Part shown: positions 11,283 through 23,191 of the stretch, piece by piece
Position numbering within the stretch: position 1 is the stretch's first letter
How the letters are laid out: each line of letters opens with the position of its first letter
Assembly (NCBI GenBank): GCA_026874595.1
Contig: CM049310.1
Location: forward strand, 24,601,058 to 24,665,057
Source: Sipunculus nudus
Taxonomy: Eukaryota; Annelida; Sipuncula; Golfingiida; Sipunculidae
Direction: 5' to 3'
Length of the DNA: 64,000 nucleotides
Translations under genes and position numbers: made by a program
The notes under the pieces: model-generated
Database searches by the model: none
What the model saw: only the letters and a program-made list of their open reading frames with translations
Told to the model about the DNA's origin: nothing

Positions 11283-13928
11283 TGAACATTAGCCAACCAA
11301 TATGGCGTCTGGTAGCACACAACGTAGCCAGGTGACGCTGAACATGGGCCGAGCAAACCTAGGGCTGTCACATGAAGAGTTTGTGTTGTTCAAGAAAAAG
11401 TTTGACGCTTTTGACCTGGACAAAGATGGGATCATCTCATATCGAGAGTTCGCCACGGTCAGCAAGGTCATGGGGTACGTTATGGCAAAAGAAGAAATGC
11501 AGGTAAATATATGTTGGTGATAAACACATGGCATTATTTAAATTAAGTCGTGTTAATTAAAAAACTGCGTCATAATTCTTCATATAAATCTGAAAACATA
11601 TATGACGATAATACCTTCATTATAAAACATCAACAACATTTAAAAATAACGACAGAATAATCATAGCAAAGTGTACTTGAAAAATCCAAATATTGTAATT
11701 TTAAGTAGCTTTTGTTGCACATAGATAAAAAATCAAAAATCAGGGCTTCGCCCTGTATTAATTCTTTCCCTGTGCTGGACTTGTGGCCGCATGATTATGG
11801 GTTCGCGCATTCCGTTATGATAGGCGTCCGCGCTTTAGACTCCAAGCGAAAACATTTACCACAAGGGTGCGCTCTCTCCACCTAGGTGTGATTTGGTACT
11901 GGTCATTGGCGAAATTGACGAATAACCTTCTAGCGCCTATTGGTTGCTTGTGTTGTATTCTCACTAAGGAGCTGATGGCAGCTACAAGAAGGAACAAACC
12001 CTAAAGACCAGGAAAGCTGCAAAATGTTAAGTCTGATGTAACTGTCAGACTATAAGCCCCCACCTTTAACCCCGTTTCCTCTGACCATGCATCTGGTAAA
12101 ATGTCAGCTTAAAATAGAGGCATATATGTACAATTTACAACATATGCAAAGCATAGAACTTTATATATATCATCTTTCTTATTATATACAACTTTGATAA
12201 AAACTTTAATCGGCATGGGGTCATATAAACATATTAATTTGTTTATTGAAAAATTACAGGAAATATTCGGAAAGAACCTGGAGGACAGTAAGGGACTGAC
12301 GTTCGAAGATTTTGTGAGAGTCCTTAAGGAAAGGCGGGCAAGGAAGGGTAAAGGGTATGTATGGTGGCGATATCTAGAAACTAGAAATTTGCATTCCAAT
12401 GGATAAATGCCTCCGTCACGAGAGCACAAGCTGCAAAAACGCAAACACAATGGACACCGTCACACCTCGGTGCTTGGTGCTCGACCGTGACCTAGACAGG
12501 TAACAGGGCCACAATGCGGCGATTGACGCTAGACCATCTGTGCATTCACTTATTTTTCGCCCATGTTCTTAGGTTCATGCGTACCTTAGTGACCGTACAT
12601 TTGTGAAAATATTCCTTATGACACTCCAGAATCCGGATAAAATGTTGGATCAACAACAAAATTTAATCGATTCTTCCTTTGCCCTATCCCGAAATGCCCT
12701 GATTATTTCATGAGATTCCGTTTATGGTTGCGTGAGTTATGTTGTGACAAACACACACAAACATACACAAACGGGAATCATCGCAGTCTCTTCTGGCGGA
12801 GACAATAATCATAATGAAGTGTTAAAATTCGATCCACATTTGAATCAATTATCATTTCACTATCTCAAATATAGCATATAAAAACAATTTATACGAAAAT
12901 GGAAATACATAATATTTTAATCTCCCCTAGTGCGTGTTAGAATTCCGAACTTAACTGGATCCTCATGTACAAAGACACCGCGTTAGATTAGTATAGTTTA
13001 TCGCCACTAGGTCATTTCACCCCACTCGATTCAAGTATCACATCAGAGGAAATTATATTATGAATTTAGTTAAATGTATTTTGATTTGTCAAAATTTGGT
13101 TTGTTAGTTATCAGTGATATAAATGTATTTGTAAGTGTAAAGCGCATTCTTCTTTCAGTGGTGGCATCGATGGTAAGCTGGTCAGACAGCGTTTCCAGGA
13201 GTTTGATAAGAAAAGGAGAGGTTACATTACAGTGGAGGACGCCTGGCCAATCTTAGAGAAAGAATTAGGTTTTGATGAGGATAAAACGGAGGCCCTGGTT
13301 CAACAGTTTGACAAGAGACAGGACTGGAAACTAAGTCTACCAGAATTTGCCCCTTTCTGTCGCAAGGTGGAGGAGCTGTACGTGATCCTTTTCTGTGACG
13401 TATATCCCTCCATCTGTTAACGCACGACAGAATGAAGATAAACCCATGCACATATTGGACGCCATCACTCTTTAACATAGACAGTCATACGTACCCTCTA
13501 TTTTTTATGATACTCTCTAGGTATACTTAATTTTGATATATCATTGATTTACATATATCCCTGTGTGCATCTTGTTAAGTAATGCTAAGGCTACACAGAA
13601 AAACAAAAAATTAAAACCCTTTATTACAGTAATACCAATAAGAATCAATCTTCAGTTTCTTTGTTTCTGGATTTTTTTTTGTTATTGGTTATTCATACTT
13701 AGGGATTTTTTTCTTTATTTCAGGAAAGATCAGACACAAAAGGCTTTTAAGGAGTTCGATTCAAACCACGACAACTTTGTAGATGAAAACGAGGCTGTTG
13801 CTTTCATGGTACCTCGTGGTTACACAGAGGAAAAGGTCAGAGAGCTCGTACAGAAACATGATCTGGACCAGGACGGAAAACTCAACTATCAAGAATTCCT
13901 CACGTTCTGGGATGTCCCAATCGTCTGA
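11283..13928 (+). CDS. Six-EF-hand calcium-binding protein, four coding exons, 239 aa
   Basis: Coding exons are 11302-11502, 12260-12354, 13159-13377 and 13724-13928. All junctions are GT-AG, and the phases (0, 2, 2) join into one 239-residue frame ending at TGA. EF1 has a canonical loop (DLDKDGIISYRE, residues 38-49). The next three units (the FEDF region near residue 84, DKKRRGYITVED, DKRQDWKLSLPE) have lost ligands. EF5 (DSNHDNFVDENE) is near-canonical, with Asn at the glycine position. EF6 (DLDQDGKLNYQE) is canonical. There is no signal peptide or membrane segment, so it is probably a soluble cytosolic calcium buffer or sensor. Six EF-hands recall the calbindin/calretinin/secretagogin layout, but I cannot assign orthology. 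A T-run plus GCAG directly before the start exon implies an upstream non-coding exon. Confidence 0.88.
11302..11502 (+). CDS. EF-hand gene, coding exon 1
   Basis: 67 codons from ATG at 11302, phase 0 at the donor CAG/GTAAAT. The exon itself starts at 11283, after an 18-base T run and GCAG, leaving 19 bases of 5' UTR here. It encodes EF-hand 1. Confidence 0.9.
12260..12354 (+). CDS. EF-hand gene, coding exon 2
   Basis: Acceptor AAATTACAG, donor GG/GTATGT. The 95 bases leave two bases (GG) that join T of the next exon to make Gly. The earlier GTAAAG at 12348 would break the frame. It encodes the degenerate EF2, ending in a basic patch (KERRARKGK). Confidence 0.85.
13159..13377 (+). CDS. EF-hand gene, coding exon 3
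   Basis: Acceptor TTCTTTCAG, donor CT/GTACGT. It carries EF3 and EF4, whose loops have Lys or Arg in place of acidic ligands and so probably do not bind calcium. The two-base remainder CT joins G of exon 4 to make Leu. Confidence 0.87.
13724..13928 (+). CDS. EF-hand gene, coding exon 4 with stop
   Basis: Acceptor TTCTTTATTTCAG. It encodes EF5 and EF6 and ends FLTFWDVPIV, then TGA at 13926-13928. The most plausible polyadenylation hexamer downstream is ATTAAA at 14372-14377. Confidence 0.9.
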
Positions 13929-14719
13929 TAAACATCTAGCAAACTGATTCCTTATCACCCAAACAGGAATAAGTGTCCGTCTGATCGATCAGTAAATGAT
14001 GGTAAAGATTCATAAAAATTGGGAGTCAAATCAAGCCAAGATGTCGTCTTTTTTATCCACAATGAAAACGTATGTATACGCACCCGAAAGTTTAGTATTT
14101 CCGTCCTTTCAATGTGGCTGATTTTCAAATAGACGTGTGCATACGATTATGGCTCGGAATAATAATTACCATAAACGGTTGTACCATATATACATTTTCT
14201 ATTTCTTATTTACATAACTCTTATTTCTGGAGAGGAATAGACGAAACATAAGAAAAGTTAGCTATAAAAACATGCACATTATAATTATGTTACACTCATT
14301 TTTATACAAGTTTAGTTTGTCACCGTTGTTGTCTGTATGTTTCTCATTTTTTTTTCATTGTGTATTGTCATATTAAACTCTGTCTCAGAAATATTGATAA
14401 ACTCGTTGTCGATGACTCTGTGTAACATTTATGCCTATGCATTCACGAAGAAGTAATTTTCCTTTTGAGAAAATAGTGTGGTTTAAAACCAACTTTAAAA
14501 TGCAAAACAATTTTTTGTTGATTTATAATTTAAAACCATACGTTTTTTCCTAGACATCTGGTTTTAAAGTTCCTTCCAATGTTAACCGCATATTCCCCAA
14601 CACTTTCAGCTGGATGTATGAGCAAATGGACATCGTTATTTTAATCAAGCTCTCTGTTATACAAAACAAATGACACGTCGACCCTGACGCTCAGTTGACA
14701 TACAGGTGTTACATATATT

Positions 14720-15957
14720 AACTAGAATACGGGAAGTCGACAAGCGACTACGTGTATCCGCCAAAATCAGAGTAGGACGGGTTAAGGGAGGCATGGATTG
14801 AGTGGCAAGGGGAAACAGAGTTACATGTGTCACATATTAGAATGGATGTCTGCCACGTAACCATGATTGTAGGTGGCGCCACCTGTTATTTGAACGAGAA
14901 ACTATCCAAGATGTATACACATGCAAAATTTCAGGTGGAAAAGTCAAACCAAAAGCTATGCGGGATGTATACGCATGCCGAATTTCAGGTAATTTGGTCA
15001 AACCACTGCAGAGATATGAGTGATTTTAACCCAAGGCAGACAAATAGATGGACGCTGTGCAAAAATGGCTGCAGGTGGCGCCACCATTTTTGTGTACTTT
15101 ATAAAGCTATCCAAGGGCTACATTTGTGTATTTTTTTTTCCTGATTGGTCAAACGGTTCCCCAGATATGAGCTTGGATGTCTACAGCGTGAACGTGAATG
15201 TAGGTGGCGCCACCTGTCATAAAATCAAGAAAGCTATGCGGGATGTATATGCATGCCGAATTTCAGGTAATTTGGTCAAACCACTGCAGAGATATAAGTG
15301 ATTTTAACCCAAGGCAGACAAACAGATGGACGCTGTGCAAAAATGGCTGCAGGTGGCGCCACCATTTTTGTGTACGTTATAAAGCTATCCAAGGGCTACA
15401 TTTGTGTATTTTTTTTCCTGATTGGTCAAACGGTTCATGAGATATGAGCTTTGATGTCTACAGCGTGAACGTGAATGTAGGTGGCGCCACCTGTCATAAA
15501 ATCAAGAAAGCTATGCGGGATGTATACGCATGCCGAATTTCAGGTAATTTGGTCAAACCACTGAAGAGATACGAGTGATTTTAACCCAAGGCAGATAAAC
15601 AGTAGACACTGTGCAAACATGGTTGCAGGTGGCGCTACCGTTTTTTGTGTATGTTATAAAGCTATCCAAGGGCTACATTTGTACAAAAAATTTTCCTGAT
15701 CGGTCAAACGGTTCATGAGATATGAGGGTTTATGTGTGGAAACAGACGCACAAACGGACGCTGGGCAGAGAGGAAAGGTCAGAGGTCAGGCCAATTGGTA
15801 AGGCACCAGTTCACGTGTGACCCGATAATTGGTGCAAGTTTCGGAAAAATTGGTCCAGTAGTCTCAGAGGAATTCTTATGAAACTGAACGCGGCGGCGGC
15901 GGAGGAACCCGGTCAAAAACATAGTATTTGCAAAACTTCGTTTTGGCGGCTACAATT
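14720..15957 (+). mobile_element. E1: HINE-like non-autonomous element with 278-bp tandem monomers
   Basis: It starts with ACTAGA (14721), then a small hairpin (GTCG...CGAC, 14736-14748) and an arm TGTATCCGCCAAAATCAGAG (14753-14772). The end carries a GCGGCGGCGGCGG run (15890-15902), then a hairpin whose right side holds the reverse complement of that arm with one change in the first 14 bases (about 15941-15956). Between them lie about three monomers of 277-278 bp, measured from a repeated GGATGTAT word at 14963, 15241 and 15517. Each monomer holds GGTGGCGCCACC twice. The overlapping open frames at 14827-15440 are repeat artefacts. Confidence 0.7.
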
Positions 15958-15989
15958 ATTACTGTTATGATCTGGTAGAAGACACCCTA

Positions 15990-17000
15990 GAACAATGGAT
16001 AGCATATAACTTCCATAGTGCTCAAAATTAGGTGTTTTGTCCGTAGGCCTTAGAAAATAGCTAAGATACGGCGACCTTATTTAGTTTTCCTAAGAAGATT
16101 TAACCATAAACTCCCTAGATGCTAAGTTATGTGTCCAGTTACTACGATTCGTGTCCATCTAACTTATCTGGTGCTAAACAGAATATGGGTAAGTCACCTT
16201 ATTTAGGGTTTCTATGAATGTTTTAAAGGGCCCACCCTGGATCATGATATTTGAAGATTGTAGGTCCATCTCTTACCATTTGTGCACATCGGACTAATAG
16301 GGTGCTCAAACCATATTCTATAACATAGCTCACAGAAAATAGTCACAGTGACCTTATTGTGGGTGTCCAAGGAGACAACAATCACGCCTCTGGATCCAAC
16401 ATTTAAGATTTATAGTCACGTCTGACTTACTGGGTGCTCAAAATGAGGTTTTCTGCTCGTACCTAACAGAATAAAGGGTATCATGAGCTAATCTCATATG
16501 TTTAACGAAATTCGCCCAAGACCTCCTTGAATATGAAGTTAGAAAGCTCTAGGTCCAACAGTTATGATTTTGCCCATCTAACTTTCACAGTATTAAAATC
16601 ATGTTTTTTTTCCTATAGCTCACAGAATATTTGTCACAGTGACCTAATTTCAAGATTCAAAGAAGACATGCAAAGGCCGCCCTGAATTTTACAAGAGAAT
16701 ATCCTAGGTCCAACAGTTAAATATTGTGCTCTTGTGACTGTCTGGGTGCTCAGAATCATGTTGTTTGGCAGAAGCTCAAAGAATTAAGGTCATCATGACC
16801 GAATTTTAGGTTATAAGTATTTTGCCTGAAAACTCCCTGGATGTTGCGTTAGAAGATTCTAGGCATAACAAATACGCCTATTGCTCATCTTACATTCAGG
16901 GTGCTCATATGATATCTTTTTCTGATAGGCCTTTCGCAGAAAATGTTACGTTTACCTAATTTCATATTTCAAAGGACATTTATCAAGACCTCCCTGAATG
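15990..17000 (+). repeat. Diverged tandem repeat, about 155 bp per unit
   Basis: Units share words such as GGGTGCTCAAAAT, GCTCACAGAATAT, CACAGTGACCTAATTTC, and CCCTGAATGTT followed by a TTAGAAGATTCTAGG-type word. Spacing between successive GGTGCTC words near 16432, 16745 and 16900 is about 155 bp or a multiple of it. The array resumes at 17699-17930 after an insertion. Confidence 0.6.
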
Positions 17001-17698
17001 TACACTCCCGAGGCAGCGGAAATCTTGCGCTTCTAAAGAAGCAAACGATTTTCACGCTGCCAGCTTTGACCGTTTATGATATATTTAGACACCAGATGGC
17101 GGTTCGTTTTCCACTGAAATAAACGTGCGTATGATGTGACAAGCAGCCAATCAGATGCCAATAAACAAACACTCGACAGGCATCCTGGCTCCGCCCATTG
17201 CTGCGCTTCAAGCGCCGCTTATTGAGTTTCCGGTCGAATTTAAATTGCTCCCTCTGCATTCTCGCATCATCGACCGATTCGATTATGACATTATGACTGT
17301 GTCAGCGTAGCCATGTATCTGTTGTCTGCAGAACTGAAACCAGCAAGCGAGGTGTGCACGCAGCCTTTGTTTTTACGTTTCGTTTGAATTACAGCTCTAA
17401 GGCCGACCATCCTATGTGCCCAAGGCCCTAAGCAAACCACGTCAGGTGCAATTCTCTCTGAGCCTGTGGCCTGTTCAGACGGTTACGCTGGGGGATGAGC
17501 TGTCACTCAAAAAGAAATTAATGTGATTGGCTCTGTGTATTCCTCGCTTGGCTTTGTCTTCCAGCACAAGGTCTCATCTGATTGGACAAAATACAGTGCT
17601 CCCCTCTGGTGTTGCAATTCAGGATACGAGGTCATAACAAACAGCGCCTTACGATATAGGTAGTAGCCCTATAGGTAAAGCGCTGTGTAAAGAGCGTA
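17001..17698. mobile_element. 698-bp insertion with 9-bp flanking duplication
   Basis: The block interrupts the 155-bp repeat array and is richer in GC than its surroundings. CCCTGAATG lies directly on both sides (16992-17000 and 17699-17707), and the array reads on across the insertion. The ends show only weak inverted similarity (TACACTCCC at the left, the complement of GAGCGTA at the right). It holds several CCAAT and ATTGG words and a CTCCGCCC box. Because CCCTGAATG is itself part of the array unit, the duplication could be coincidental. The family is unknown. Confidence 0.45.
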
Positions 17699-17914
17699 CC
17701 CTGAATGTTACCTTAGAAGATTCTAGACCTAATGAATACAATTTGTACTCCGTCTGACGGCCTTGGTGCTCAAAATCATGTTTTCTGTCCTCAGGTTGCA
17801 GAATACAGTTCACCATGACCTAATTCCAGGTTTCCAAGGAGCTATACCTATGATCACCCTGGATGTACAGTTATAAGTTTCTAGGTGTTACGGTTATGAT
17901 ATATGCCCTGTTAA

Positions 17915-18060
17915 CGGACGGACGGAGAAAGGGTGCACGATCGCTAAAGCTCGGCTGACCGCAATCTCGCAGAATATGGGTGCACGATCGCTATAGCTCG
18001 GCTGACCGAGCTTTAAAAGCTCGGTCAAAGCAATCTCGCAGAATATGGGTCACCTTGGCC
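17915..18060 (+). repeat. CGGA-rich tail with AGCTCGG hairpin, locally duplicated
   Basis: GGACGGACGG is followed by GTGCACGATCGCTA, AGCTCGGCTGACCG and CAATCTCGCAGAATATGGGT. The last three words occur twice about 55 bp apart. The second copy closes into a hairpin (AGCTCGG, CTGA, CCGAGCT). The layout parallels the CGGA-plus-AGCTCAG ends at 46.3 and 59.4 kb. Confidence 0.5.
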
Positions 18061-19615
18061 GAATTTCGACCGAATACTATAATAAGTTTTGTTGGCTTAG
18101 TGATAGGAGAACGCAAATAATTTATATTAAATGTATCCATATAGGTCCTGATGTTCCCCTCATCCCTGCATTAGTCCCCTCATGTATCACTTTGTTCACC
18201 AAAAATTTAAAGTGAACTTTTTGTTATGATTTAGACGATACTTAGCTGTTAATTTCCTAATATTAAGGTTCCTAATGTTAAGGTAAAATATGATTACTAA
18301 CCGGAGCAAAATTTTAGTAAAATTGCATTTTTAATTTACAGGTCTACTAAATTTAACCTCGCAATCGCTAGAACAAGGTAATTTGGAAAACAAGTGACTT
18401 TGATTAATGTCTTATTACGTCTGGTGTTGAGGATATTTATTTGGCTTTTTCGCTGAACATGGCGTTTTTGGGTTTTTTTTTACTCTTAAACCCGACTGGA
18501 TTGAACATTCATCAGTTTAATCAGTCTGGTAAACTTTAATTTTCATGTAATTGTTTTTTAAGGTATATAAGTAATGACGGAGAATTTTGATGGTGATCAC
18601 GTCCACAGCAGACTTATAAAAGACGGCAACACGTCACGGACTCGGTAGTAATGGTCAAATGATGGCGTTGTCACTCATATCTAATAGTGTCATTTACTAG
18701 TTAATTTCAAAACTACCTATCAGACTTCGTGTCAATGACGAGAGTCCGCAATTACCAGTTTATTCATTAATTAATTGAGCTTCTAATGAAGTACTTTGTT
18801 GAGTCCAAGGTAAGGCCAGTATATTGCCTTTTCATGTGCACAATGGCTTCAAAACGATTTTGGCGATGCGGATTGATCAGATCGTTTTTTATCCGAAATG
18901 TGAGTCAACAATGGCATAAGGCCAGAGCCAATTGAGGGATTGTAGTGTAGGAGCATATGTAGCAAATTCGTTCTGAGTAAATTTTGTTTGTAAAAATTTG
19001 GCACCCTATGCATTTTTGTTCTTCACCTTCCTATGAAGCCTGAAAAGCATGGTGTCAATTTTTTATCCAGTTTTAATACTTCTTTCAGCTGGTGTTAAAA
19101 TGGTTCCCCAAGCAGGCCTGGAAAAGGTGGGGTCCAGGCCACAATATTTTGTCTTAAACCGTTAAAAACGAGTTGTTTCAGATGAAAAAAAGGGGGGTTC
19201 GGACACCCCCCCCCCCCCCGGATCCGCTTCTGCTCTTAAACATCTTTATATTACTAACATCGCACTTGATACCATGCATGATCACGCATCTGACTTTCCA
19301 GAACTTCAAGAACACCAACTGAGCTTTTTCTGTCAAGAAATTTAGTAATCTGCATGGTGAGGATTGAGTTGATAAAGCGTGAGCTGATTATATCTATCAG
19401 AGCCAAAGAGCCCGCCAATCCATGGCATTCTAATATGATTTTTAAAGATTTTTTTGGTGGAGGTAACCACCTCCCATTTTATTTGTGCTGCCTCATCTAA
19501 TGCTTTCTCTAAGTATGTACATCTGCAGAGTTCCATTTCAGTTTGGAATTATGTGACAGGGCGGTAGCACTCATTTTCTATATATTATTTTGCAATCTGG
19601 TGTCATCCATACCCA
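18061..19615. other. Non-coding stretch, nothing recognised
   Basis: AT-rich, with a C run at 19205-19219. No open frame has recognisable content, and no clear terminal or tandem repeat was seen. Confidence 0.45.
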
Positions 19616-19619
19616 GACT

Positions 19620-19875
19620 ACCACATCTGCGGGTCCTTGGTGTGTAATGAACCCCCTGCCGAGTCATTTCACAGAGCCCCTCCCCCCCACCAACTCACTT
19701 GTTTGTGAGTGTTGCACAGCTGTGGGGCACAGCTTTCCCATTAAGCCTGCAGACTGCTCACCCTAGATGGAGGCAGACCGTGAAAATCTCACCCTTCCTC
19801 AGCTGAGATTTGAGCTCAAGACCTCCCAGCTTTAAGTCCTGCACTTTACCCAAAGAACACAGAAGCCAGTCTGAT
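19620..19875 (-). mobile_element. Possible tRNA-derived SINE
   Basis: On the minus strand the segment starting near 19866 reads like a decayed tRNA. It has an A-box-like stretch (TTCTTTGGGTAAAGTGC), then about 25 bases later a B-box-like GAGCTCAAATCTC, followed by a body running to about 19620. The promoter words are degenerate, so the call is tentative. Confidence 0.35.
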
Positions 19876-20713
19876 AAACTGATATTAAGATATTAAGCAT
19901 AAAGATTTATATTAAAGGATCCTGCAATTAACAACCATTTGCTTTGTTGGTTACACTGGGCATTATACTAGATGTGCAAGTCTGTCTTGAATTCATATTT
20001 ACAAGCCTTCAGCTTGTTGGCATCCAGTGGCAGATATATCTGGCTCTTACATATCAGTGTTCATTTCCTTTCTGAGATAAATAAACCGACACCTTGGTCA
20101 CCAGTATGTGTTTAATATATATACATGGATTTATACAAGGACAAACAACATGGAATAAATTTATACTTTTTTCCTAGCTTAGTACTACTCTGCACAGGTC
20201 CCTCTGTTCGAAGAGTAAGTAACAGTACACTGAACAATACATCAGTTCACTGATCAATGGAATGCTCTGTCTGACACCTGTCTTACACGTGATCTTCACG
20301 TTGATCTGATACTGTCTCTAGGAAACAACAATCTGATAGTTTTCAACCTGGAAGTTACTGCTTACACTCTAAATATTAAATAGTAAAAACAAATAAAGCT
20401 TCTTCAATTTGATATATTATTGATTCTGGCAAAGCTGATTAAGGTTAATCTCTTACAAACCACAATGGAGATTAATATCTATTCTTCATTATTTAAACAA
20501 TATTAACACACAGATCTATCCACAAAGGAGCAATTTTTTCACGTAAATTTATGAATATATGTCATGGGTTACTGGAATAATCTACCAAGGGTGTCTTTAT
20601 AATGAATATTGCATGATGACCTGCTAACAACCATCTGAGACGACGTCTGTGTTATCTTCAACAAGACCGTGCATGTGATAGTGTGTGGGTGCCTGCTGAC
20701 ACCTGGTGGTGAC

Positions 20714-20885
20714 TCAGCGTACTAGCGGGGTTTGTTTCAGCTGCAACAGGATGGACCTCATTCTGGAGTTATCCTTGGTGGACTTGTTGTTCTTGGGGTT
20801 GAATTCACAGTTACGGCAGATACGCTCCCACTCGTGACCTGGCATCTTCTCATCACGCTCTTTGATGAATACTTCCTCAGCTTCC
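20714..20885 (-). CDS. CLTA/CLTB-like: Clathrin light chain, last coding exon
   Basis: Acceptor TTTCTGTTCCAG. The first base completes Gln, and TGA is at 20716-20714. It holds HEWERICRNCEFNPK and the basic C-terminus, the best conserved part of the family. An ATTAAA on the minus strand at 20116-20111 could end the 3' UTR, though this is unproven. Confidence 0.93.
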
Positions 20886-23138
20886 CTGGAACAGAAAGGA
20901 TTAATGTAATGTGCATGAGAATCTCCACCGTAACTGTGTACTTTACCATGGATATTATCTTATTAATGATATCAAAGTAATCAAGTTTGTTAGGGTATAA
21001 TCAATACCTCTGTTTAAGGCAATTGGAAAACCACAATTTTTAGGATACTGGACTTAAGAAATGAAAACTTGTTCTGCAAATCTAGAGCAATTTCCACAGG
21101 GCTGAACGACACAGATGCCAAAACCATACATCACAACACCCCAACATCATCATATTCAATTCAGACTTCTTGAGGCTACAAATATGAGGTCTACTTCCTT
21201 GGAATCCAAAATGGTATAGTCTTTTCCACTAGTTAGTGCCCACTGAAATTTGACCACTCACTGATTGCCTTGTTTTGCCTTTTCCAGCTGCTCATCGCGG
21301 TGCTTGTACCAGTCCTCGAGTTCTTGTCGTGCAACCTGGCGCCATTCCTCCATCTTCTCCCTTTCATCAGCATCTGTCAATCAACGATGACAAGTGTCAC
21401 AATAACTGTACACTTCCAATATGTACAAGAAAATACTATCAAAACAATCAAGCGTGGCCTCAGAATTATAGTTTTTTATAAGTCTTCCTACACAAGTCAG
21501 TACATAAGTCAGATACAACTTACAGGCTTTGACTGGCAAAATCTAATTTTGAGAGGGCAGTCGCTTCAATATATGCACTTAACACAACAATAAAACTTGA
21601 AACTTGTCATACCACCCAGAAGAAAACCTAATGAAGGGTGGTGCTTCACCCTTCCATGAAGATATTATTATTTATTTTTATACAGACAAAGTCCTGGTGA
21701 TATTATAAGTTACCATAATTCACCTTTTTGTTCTAGCCTTGCTTGATGTTCCTCTCGCCATATACGGATCTTTTCAGGTTCTGCCCTCTCCTTGTCAACT
21801 TGTGCTATCGCCGCAAAGCTGTCACCACCACCCACATCAGCTGCCGGCTACAATGACAAGACACGAGACAACAGATTACTCTCTGTTAATACCTGTACAC
21901 TATCAAAATACTGATTACTGATGAAGGAACATTAACGTTATGTTATCACATTAAGGAAGAAAGAACATCCCAGGATTTATATGTGTCCACAAATAAATAT
22001 ATAGATCTCTCTCATACTTAACACTGATGACACCAGATGAAAACTCAAAGGTTCAGAAGAAACAAGATTTGTCTTGGTAATTACTTAAAACATTGAACAG
22101 TAATGACCCTGAACAAAGCACGTTCACCATGACATAGAAGTAACTGGTATATGCATACACATGCTGCAATGTAAATCTGTAAATATTTGCATTGTGTCTT
22201 TAAAGTTACCTTTTAGGTTTTGAAATGGATTCATACTGTCTTTATATTTCTTATTTTTATCCAACTTAAAACAATACTGTATGGATACATTCCCAAATTT
22301 GTTTAATTAATAGATATGAAATGAGGTAAATCTAAATCCTTTCAATCTGACTACTTGATTATGGACTGTTACTGAAGCAGGATATGGCAGATTATCTATT
22401 CAATCAATTATATATTCACTCAAACTAACACATAAAAGACCCACTTTAAGCCAATGAAATTCTGCTGAAACAAATTTCACTGTAAATTGTGTTCTGAACT
22501 TCAGACTGATACAAGGAAGGGAAAGAGGGTGATTAAGACAGAGAGAGGGATACATTAAAGCTTAAATACATGGAGGTATCCACATTTATTCTAACTTATT
22601 CAAGTTATTGCTAATATTTTATAAGTTACAGATGTCTTATAAGATGACTAACACATATGAAGGCCTCTAATAGTGTCTCTAAGTTAACAATGATTGAGTC
22701 TCTAGTAGTAAACTGCCATAAAACAGCAACAGAAATATCAATTAACTATCTAAAACATCAAGGTATATGACCAATAGAAAACAAAGACTGCTGTCAAGAT
22801 GACAAGAATATGTTATTGGTTAAAACATGAGATCACTTTGAAAGATAACTCAGATACAGAATTTTTTTATAAATCATTATCACTTATTTTAACACTTTTT
22901 TAAATGGTTACTATTTGTTGAGAGTCCGCTACTGAACACTGTTATTCTGATTAGAATTTGATCCTTGAAATATATATTCACAATCATTTATATAATCCTT
23001 CAGTTTAAAAATATTACCCCAAGGTGACAGTAGTGTGATGATACCCAAGACAACAAAGAGCAGGTTGTCAATGTAGTATTAGTAACATCACATCAAATAG
23101 CTCAAAAAAAGTTATATGCATATGATTATCCTGAATGA

Positions 23139-23191
<53 letters not shown>

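Noticed and set aside
11741-11755. Perfect hairpin CAGGGCTTCGCCCTG in an EF-hand gene intron
   Set aside because: A single short hairpin in a long intron is expected by chance or from an old repeat. No further context.
14827-15440. Overlapping 78-105 codon frames with repeated Cys/His/Trp-rich peptides
   Set aside because: They come from translating the E1 monomers. The Cys pattern breaks at each monomer junction, and E2 repeats the same artefact.
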